DNA of 46,384 bases from Acidobacteriota bacterium (GTDB taxonomy: Bacteria > Acidobacteriota > Blastocatellia > Pyrinomonadales > Pyrinomonadaceae), in assembly GCA_003222975.1 (NCBI GenBank), contig QHXN01000096.1, positions 1 through 46,384 on the forward strand, read 5' to 3'. Positions 41,160 to 46,384 of this stretch are shown here, one piece after another; the stretch's first letter is position 1; each line of letters opens with the position of its first letter. Position numbers and translations under genes: made by a program. Under the pieces are notes generated by a model that was not told where the DNA came from, searched no databases, and was given only the letters and a program-made list of their open reading frames with translations.

Positions 41160-41492
41160 GTGACTCAACACAAAGCAGACCTTCTACAGGGCACGCTCGA
41201 CATGCTCATCCTCAAGGCCCTCAGCTTGGGGCCGCTGCACGGCTACGGCGTCATCTCTCGCATCCGCCAGATGTCGGGCGAGATGCTCGACGTGGAGCAG
41301 GGTTCACTCTACCCGGCGCTCTACCGCATCGAGCAGCGCGGCTGGGTCAACTCGAAGTGGGAGGTGAGCGAGACCGGGCGCAGGGCGAAGTTCTACACGC
41401 TGACGAGGGCGGGGCGGCGGCAACTCGACGAAGAGGAGGCGGGCTGGGACAGGCTCGTCCTCGCAATCGCGAAGATGCGCCAGGCTACTTAA
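41160..41492 (+). CDS. PadR family transcriptional regulator
   Basis: A 110-residue PadR repressor. [23 protein letters not shown] is the diagnostic N-terminal helix-turn-helix start, followed by [45 protein letters not shown] (recognition helix and wing). GTG 41160 is preferred over the GTG at 41154 because GGAGG lies 5 bases upstream. PadR genes next to MacB-like permease genes are a very common pair in Acidobacteriota; the regulator presumably controls the permease. Confidence 0.92.
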   Translation: MTQHKADLLQGTLDMLILKALSLGPLHGYGVISRIRQMSGEMLDVEQGSLYPALYRIEQRGWVNSKWEVSETGRRAKFYTLTRAGRRQLDEEEAGWDRLVLAIAKMRQAT

Positions 41493-41506
41493 AGGAGTGT
41501 GCACAG

Positions 41507-44150
41507 GTGAGACGGCTCAACATCCTCGTGGCGCGGTTGCGCGGGCTGCTGGGGCGCGAGGCGGTCATCCGCGACATAGAAGAGGAGCTGCGCTTCCACG
41601 TCGAGATGGAGACGCGTGCGAACGTCGAGAAGGGGATGACGCCGGGGGAGGCGCGCCTTGCGGCGCTCAGGTCGTTCGGAAACGTGGGCAGCATAAGAGA
41701 CGCGGCCTACGAGGTGAGGGGAGGCGGGATGATGGAAGGAATACTACGCGACGCCAGGTACGGCGCGCGGTCGCTGGCGAAGAATCCGGGGTTCACAGCC
41801 GTCGCGGTGCTCACGCTGGCGCTGGGCATCGGCGCGAACACGGCCATCTTCGGCGTCATAGACGCCGTGTTACTGAGGCCGCTGCCGTACCCGGAAGCCG
41901 AACGGCTCGTGAAGCTCTACGGTCGCGCGGAGACCGGCGAGAACGTCCCCGTAGCGCCGGCGGACTTTCTGGAACAATTCCGCCGGGCGAATTCTTTCGA
42001 GCGGCTCGCCGCTTACCGCGAATTGTCTTTCAACCTGACGGTGCAGGAGCGACCGGAGAGGGTGAGCGGCACGGTCGTGACGCCGGACTTCTTCTCGGTT
42101 CTGGGAGTCAACGCGCAGGTGGGCCGGGCCATAACAGCGGGGCAGGACGAGCCGGGCGGCCCTCGCGTCGTCGTCCTCAGCCACGCACTCTGGCAGAGGT
42201 GGTACGGGCGAGACCGCGGGGTCATAGGGAAGACAGTAAACCTCGACGGCGAGCCGCGCACCGTGGTCGGGGTCATGCCCGAAGGCTTCCAGTTCCCGGC
42301 TGGTTCCGAGCTGTGGGCGTCGTCGCGCTTCGCCGTCCCCGAACACCCTTTGAAGCCGACGAACGACCCCTCGAACCGGCGCGACACACACTACTTCGAT
42401 GTCATCGGTCGTCTGAAAGCGGGCGTCACGCAGGGGCAGGCGAAGGCGGAGGCCGACGCCATCGTCGGCAGGCTGAAGCAGGAGTACGGGGACGAGGAGG
42501 AAGACGTGGGCGCGGCGGTCGTCCCTCTGCACGAGGACGTGGTCGGCGAGACGCGGCCCGCCCTCATGCTTCTGATAGGCGCGGTCGCGATACTCCTCCT
42601 CATCGCCTGCGCCAACGTCGCCAACATACTGCTCGCGCGGGGCGCGACCCGCCAGAAGGAGATCACGCTCCGCATGGCACTGGGCGCGAGCCGTGTGCGC
42701 CTGGTGCGACAACTCTTAACCGAGAGTCTTGCTCGCGGTCGCGGGCGGCGGGCTGGGTGTTCTCCTGGCGCTCTGGGGCCTGGCCCCTTTGAAGGCGCTG
42801 ATCCCGCCGGACATGTCAGACGGCACAGCGCTCAGGCTCGACGGGCGCGTGCTCGTCTTCACCGCCGTCATCTCGCTCGGCTCCGCGCTCGTCTTCGGCC
42901 TCTTCCCGGCCCTGAGCCTGGCCGATCAGGATTTGAACAGCGTGCTGAAGGAGGGCGGTCGCGGCGCGGCGAGCGGAGCGCGCTCGAACCGCGCGCGCCG
43001 GCTCCTGGTTGTGTCGGAGATAGCTCTGGCCGCGGTGTTGCTCACGGGGGCGGGGCTACTCACGCGCAGCTTTTACCGTCTCTCGGACGTGCCCGTAGGT
43101 TTCAACCCGCAGAACGTTCTGAGCGCGCAGCTCACGCTCCCGCAGGCACGCTACCCGGATAAGAACGACCGCGCGCTTTTCGTCAGACAGGTGACGGAGC
43201 GTTTGAGCGGCTCGCCCGGCGTGTCGTCGGCTGCCGTCATCTCCCGCCTCCCCTTAGACCCTGGGGGCAGCACGCGCAGCGTGGAAGTTCAGGGGCGCAC
43301 GCCGCCGCCTTCGGGCGACGTGAACCCGGACTACCTGGTTGTCAGCCCGGCCTACTTCCGAAGCCTGGGCATCCCGCTCCTCGAAGGCCGCGACTTCACA
43401 GAACGCGACGACCCGAACGCGCCGCGCGTGGTGATCGTCAACGAGGCGACGGCGCGCCACTTCTGGCCGGGGCAAGACCCTTTGGGGAGGATGATTAAAG
43501 TTGACGAGGACTGGAGCCAGGTGGTGGGCGTCGTCGGCGACGTGCGGCAGCACTCGCTGGCGCAGCAACCGCCCCCGTCCGTCTATGTGCCATACGCGCA
43601 AGACCCCTGGCCGTTCATGTCGTTCGTCGTCCGCACGAAGTCCGACCCCGTGGGCGCGGCCCCGGCCCTCGAAACGGCGATTCACTCCGCGGACAAGGAC
43701 GTGCCTTTATACAAGGTGCGCGCGGTGAGCGACGTGGTGGCGCAGTCGCTCTCGGCGCGGCGCTGGCGGATGCTCCTGCTGAGTCTGTTCGCGCTCACGG
43801 CCCTCACCCTTTCGTGCCTCGGCATCTACGGCGTGACGGCCTACTCCGTCACGCAGCGCACTCACGAGATCGGCATCCGCATGACGCTGGGGGCGCAGAA
43901 GCGTGACGTGCTGAGGTTGGTCATCGCGCAAGGGGTGAAGCTGGCACTCGCCGGCGTCGGGGTCGGGCTGCTGGCCGCGCTCGCGGTCATGCGGCTCGCG
44001 ACGAGCCTGCTCTACGGGGTGGACGTGGCCGACCCGTTGACGCTCGCAGGGGTGTTCGTGATCCTGGTCGGCGTGACCTTGATGGCCTGCCTCGTCCCGG
44101 CGCTCCGCGCGACGAAGGTTGACCCGATGGCGGCGCTCAGGTACGAGTGA
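41507..44150 (+). pseudogene. MacB/FtsX-like ABC permease interrupted by a +1 frameshift
   Basis: The first frame (GTG 41507, AAGGAG 9 bases upstream) encodes a short helical N-terminal region ([22 protein letters not shown]), a MacB_PCD periplasmic domain after a transmembrane helix ([22 protein letters not shown]), and FtsX-type helices to RQLLTES. There an extra C at 42728 shifts the frame; removing it restores [19 protein letters not shown] and reading continues in the 42729-44150 frame to ...DPMAALRYE, a second FtsX set. Together this would be a normal long acidobacterial permease of about 880 residues. There is no slippery sequence or stop to suggest programmed shifting. It could be a true pseudogene or a one-base sequencing error. 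The neighbouring PadR gene is intact. Confidence 0.85.
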
Positions 44151-44167
44151 CCGGCGCGGAAAGAAGC

Positions 44168-44209
44168 TCAGGCGAAAGATCATCACGATCAGGCGAAAGA
44201 TACTCACGA
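44168..44209. repeat. Two tandem 21-bp direct repeats
   Basis: Two adjacent 21-base copies differ at only two positions (core CAGGCGAAAGAT, then TCACGA). A 21-bp period is two helical turns, so a regulator could bind both copies on one DNA face. They lie between the broken permease gene and the diadenylate cyclase-like gene. Confidence 0.8.
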
Positions 44210-44240
44210 TAAACATAGCATTCGTGCATCCGACGGCTTC

Positions 44241-44270
44241 GCCCTTTATACTTCGGACAAGATAAAGGGC
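44241..44270 (+). promoter_or_regulatory. Inverted repeat around a TATACT box upstream of the diadenylate cyclase-like gene
   Basis: GCCCTTTAT (44241-44249) and ATAAAGGGC (44262-44270) are perfect inverted repeats around 12 bases. TATACT (44247-44252) could be a -10 box, but no good -35 lies at 17 bases. It may be an operator or a small hairpin at the end of the permease transcript. Confidence 0.4.
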
Positions 44271-44383
44271 GGCGCGCAACGTGCGCGGTCGTTGACCGCC
44301 GCTCGCGTGCCGTGTCGCCGACGCGCCGCGCCGACGGCGGAGACGGCACGGCGTTCGTCATCAAAAGAGAAAGCGGTCGAGCC

Positions 44384-45523
44384 ATGACAGAACCGGCGTA
44401 CCCGGCTGCCCGCGCGGTGGCCGACACCGTGCAAAAGCAGTTCGCGCGCCACATCGCGGCTGCGCGCCGGCAAGGGCAGCAAGAGCTGGCGACCGAACCC
44501 GACGCCCCGGCGGTCGAGGCGATCATAGATGCCGCGTTCTGGGCGAGCCTCCGGCGCGAGGAGGGCTACTCGCCGAAGATTTCGCTCGCCTTCCTCTCGC
44601 CGGAGCAGGTGGGCCGCCCGCTCACGTTCGAGCGGCGGCTCCCACTCACCCCCACGGCGCTCGCGCGGCTCGCGCCCGCGGTCGAGCGCCCCGGCATACA
44701 CCTCTGCGTCTGGCGCGACCGAGGCCAACTGTGCGTGTGGGGAACCACGCGCGTCATCCCCAGGCTCTGCTTCGTGCTGGAGGTCATCGAGCCGGGGCTT
44801 CTGGTCGTCAAGTACCGCCGCGGCCAAGACCCAGGCAAGTTCGTCAACGTCGTGGTGCTCAAGGGCGACCAGATCAAGGTGGTGGACGAAGAGGGGACGA
44901 GCCTGCCCGACTGCCCCGGCCTCATCACCTCGCTCCTCGGCTTCGGCTCGCCCGCCCCGAAGGACGACTCGGTGAACGTGCTCGTCCAACTGGCCGTCTC
45001 CATGCGCGCGCACGGTCGCGGCGGGTCGCTGCTCGTCGTCCCGCAAGGCTCGGAGGTGTGGCGCGAGTCAATCGTGTGGCCCGTCGCGTACTCGGTCGCG
45101 CCCGCGTTCTCCGAACTGGCCGAACTCATGCGCCGGGACGCGGAGGAGAGGGACAGGCGTCTGTGGCGCGAGGCGCTCCTCGACGCGGTGGACGCCGTCG
45201 GCGGCCTGACGGCGGTGGACGGCGCGGCCCTCATCACCGACCGGTTTGAGCTGCTCGCGTTCGGCGCGAAGATCGGGCGGCGCGAGGGGGGCGCGCAGGT
45301 CGAGCGGGTGGTCGTGACCGAGCCTGTCGTCGGCGACGCGGCCTCGGTCGTCAGCCCCGCGCAGCTCGGCGGGACGCGACACCTTTCGGCGGCGCAGTTC
45401 GTACAGGATCAGCGCGACTCGGTCGCGCTGGTGGCGTCGCAGGACGGGCGCTTCACGGTCTTCGCCTGGTCGCCCTGCGAGGATATGGTGCACGCGCACC
45501 GCGTCGAGACGCTGCTGCTGTAA
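44384..45523 (+). CDS. DACNV-type protein with a diadenylate cyclase (DisA_N-like) domain
   Basis: A 379-residue, probably cytosolic protein. The N-terminal part (about 5-220), starting AYPAARAVADTVQKQFARHIAAA, looks like the sensor region called DACNV in nucleotide-signalling surveys. The C-terminal part matches the DAC domain: a DGA motif at 279-281 (AVDGAALIT) and GTRHLSAAQF, with Arg332-His333 in place of the usual RHR. DAC domains make c-di-AMP from ATP. The third residue of RHR is Leu, so activity or product is uncertain. The family call rests on motifs I recognise, not on a search. ATG 44384 is chosen over an upstream GTG at 44312. No clear Shine-Dalgarno. Confidence 0.65.
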   Translation: MTEPAYPAARAVADTVQKQFARHIAAARRQGQQELATEPDAPAVEAIIDAAFWASLRREEGYSPKISLAFLSPEQVGRPLTFERRLPLTPTALARLAPAVERPGIHLCVWRDRGQLCVWGTTRVIPRLCFVLEVIEPGLLVVKYRRGQDPGKFVNVVVLKGDQIKVVDEEGTSLPDCPGLITSLLGFGSPAPKDDSVNVLVQLAVSMRAHGRGGSLLVVPQGSEVWRESIVWPVAYSVAPAFSELAELMRRDAEERDRRLWREALLDAVDAVGGLTAVDGAALITDRFELLAFGAKIGRREGGAQVERVVVTEPVVGDAASVVSPAQLGGTRHLSAAQFVQDQRDSVALVASQDGRFTVFAWSPCEDMVHAHRVETLLL

Positions 45524-45555
45524 ACGGCGAGGTCGAATCGCTCCTGCTCTGCCGC

Positions 45556-46088
45556 TCATTTACCGATTAGCTGCACCGCGACGGCGATGAAGACGATGCC
45601 GGCGATGGCCGCCGCCGAGACCGTCAGACTCGGCGAGCGCCGATGCGCCTCCGGCAGCAGGTCGCTCGTCGAGGTGTAGAGGAAGAACCCGGAGGCGAAG
45701 CCGAGGAAGACGGCCAGCGCACGCGCCGGGGGTAGCACCACCAGAGCGTGCTGTGGGCGATGAGGCCGACCGAGCCGAGGCGACCAATGTGCTGGTGGAC
45801 TTCGTTCGTGCAGTCGCCCTCCGGGCAGGCGTGCAAGACCAGCAGACGCTCCACCAGGTAGAAGAGGAGGAAGCCGGCCAGCACGATGCCGAGGACGACG
45901 CGGGAGTCCCACCTCTGACCTTCGGCCACCAACAAGGCTTCGGGCAGAAGGTCGAAGAAGACCGCGCCGAGAAGGACGCCCGCGCCCAGGCCCATCAACA
46001 GGTGGATGCTGCGCCGCGCGGCGACGGCGATGTAGCCGCCGACCAGGGTCGAACACATGGCGAGCGAAGTAAAGAGAAGCGTCAGCAT
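45556..46088 (-). pseudogene. ZIP family metal transporter, internally deleted and frameshifted
   Basis: From ATG 46088 the frame reads a normal ZIP start (LMGLGAGVLLGAVFFDLLPEALL, then VHQHIGRLGSVGLIAHS). In homologues IAHS is followed by about 70 residues including the HDFSDG-type metal site. Here it passes instead to TLWWCYPRRV and then out of frame. The other frame carries the true C-terminus, ALAVFLGFASGFFLYTSTSDLLPEAH through VQLIGK, ending at 45556. The join is near 45740. The piece would encode some 175 residues in place of about 250. ZIP proteins import zinc or other divalent metals through the inner membrane; this copy is probably non-functional or misassembled. Confidence 0.8.
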
Positions 46089-46148
46089 AAGCCCCCGCCC
46101 AGATTACAACATCTCGCCTTCATGCTCACGAACTCTCACCGCGCCCCG

Positions 46149-46384
46149 TCATCTTTTGCTCACGCCCTCGCCTTCCACGACTTTGATGTAGGTGTTGATC
46201 GGCAAGTCGGTGAGTCTGTCAATCTTCCCGCTCGGCCAGCGAATCTCGACGCTCTCGATCTTCCCGCCGCGGCCCGCGCCGAGAATCTCGCGCGGGTCGT
46301 GCGAGGCGAGGTAGCTGCCGCCGCTCGTCCTCAGCCGCGTGCGCTTCACTCCGCCCGCCGTCCACGTGAGAACAGCGCCTACGC
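46149..46384 (-). CDS. CRTAC1/ASPIC-UnbV domain protein, C-terminal end (cut by window edge)
   Basis: The last 78 or so residues of a secreted repeat protein. [44 protein letters not shown] and [17 protein letters not shown] are classic for the ASPIC/UnbV domain, which normally follows FG-GAP/VCBS beta-propeller repeats. The start lies beyond the right edge. The role of the domain is unknown; it is very common in Acidobacteriota and Bacteroidota exported proteins. It lies 60 bases from the ZIP gene on the same strand. Confidence 0.8.
   Translation of the reverse strand, partial: VGAVLTWTAGGVKRTRLRTSGGSYLASHDPREILGAGRGGKIESVEIRWPSGKIDRLTDLPINTYIKVVEGEGVSKR

Noticed and set aside
42725..42731. 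Programmed frameshift in the ABC permease
   Set aside because: No slippery heptamer, no in-frame stop at the site and no stimulatory structure; a simple one-base change explains it better.

Overview
The window is high-GC bacterial chromosome (or a metagenome contig) that looks like an Acidobacteriota genome, probably of the Blastocatellia/Pyrinomonas type. This is an inference from gene style: two very large Oar-like TonB receptors with an N-terminal carboxypeptidase-regulatory domain, a PadR regulator next to a long MacB-like permease, a CRTAC1/ASPIC protein, a sigma factor with a giant C-terminal extension, and many TPR and secreted beta-sandwich proteins. No rRNA, tRNA, CRISPR, prophage or transposase was seen. 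Both edges cut genes: an ECF sigma factor on the left and an ASPIC/UnbV protein on the right.

Layout. 0-1.9 kb: ECF sigma factor (minus), divergent from a cupredoxin lipoprotein and a Tat-exported metallophosphoesterase. 2.1-4.7 kb: a MarR-pirin-unknown-FMN reductase operon behind a promoter whose -10 lies in a perfect 28-bp palindrome; it looks like a quinone/electrophile stress operon. 4.7-26.7 kb: a long carbohydrate locus, all on the plus strand. It has a consensus promoter with a LacI-type operator, an Oar-like receptor, a TPR protein, a secreted beta-sandwich protein, galK, a LacI regulator, a GH43 enzyme, a YtfQ-like binding lipoprotein, a YtfR-like ATPase, a YtfT-like permease, a second GH43, a YjfF-like permease, a PhyH dioxygenase, galE and a GH2 enzyme. 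The most economical reading is release and import of galactose in the furanose form: outer-membrane capture, GH43/GH2 cleavage, ABC import, then galactose metabolism by GalK/GalE. No galT or galM is visible.

26.7-30.8 kb (minus strand): a protein of tandem IFKID-type repeats, a FecR-like membrane protein, and a CPA2 antiporter broken from its universal-stress-protein tail. 30.7-31.4 kb is a 700-base gap with palindromes, an orphan terminator and a promoter. 31.4-46.4 kb: an S9 peptidase, a sigma/zinc-finger/transmembrane fusion, an outer-membrane barrel protein, a second Oar-like receptor, PadR plus a frameshifted ABC permease, a diadenylate-cyclase-like protein, a broken ZIP transporter and the ASPIC fragment.

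Two patterns cut across the annotation. First, five intergenic elements are long inverted repeats whose arms are built from 7-base units; four lie in the carbohydrate locus at stop/start junctions, and one of these carries a second element nested in its loop. Second, three genes (LacI, antiporter-USP, ZIP) each appear to lack an internal piece of about 60-75 codons, and a fourth (ABC permease) carries a one-base frameshift. That is either unusual genome decay or assembly error, and it must be settled before those proteins are interpreted.
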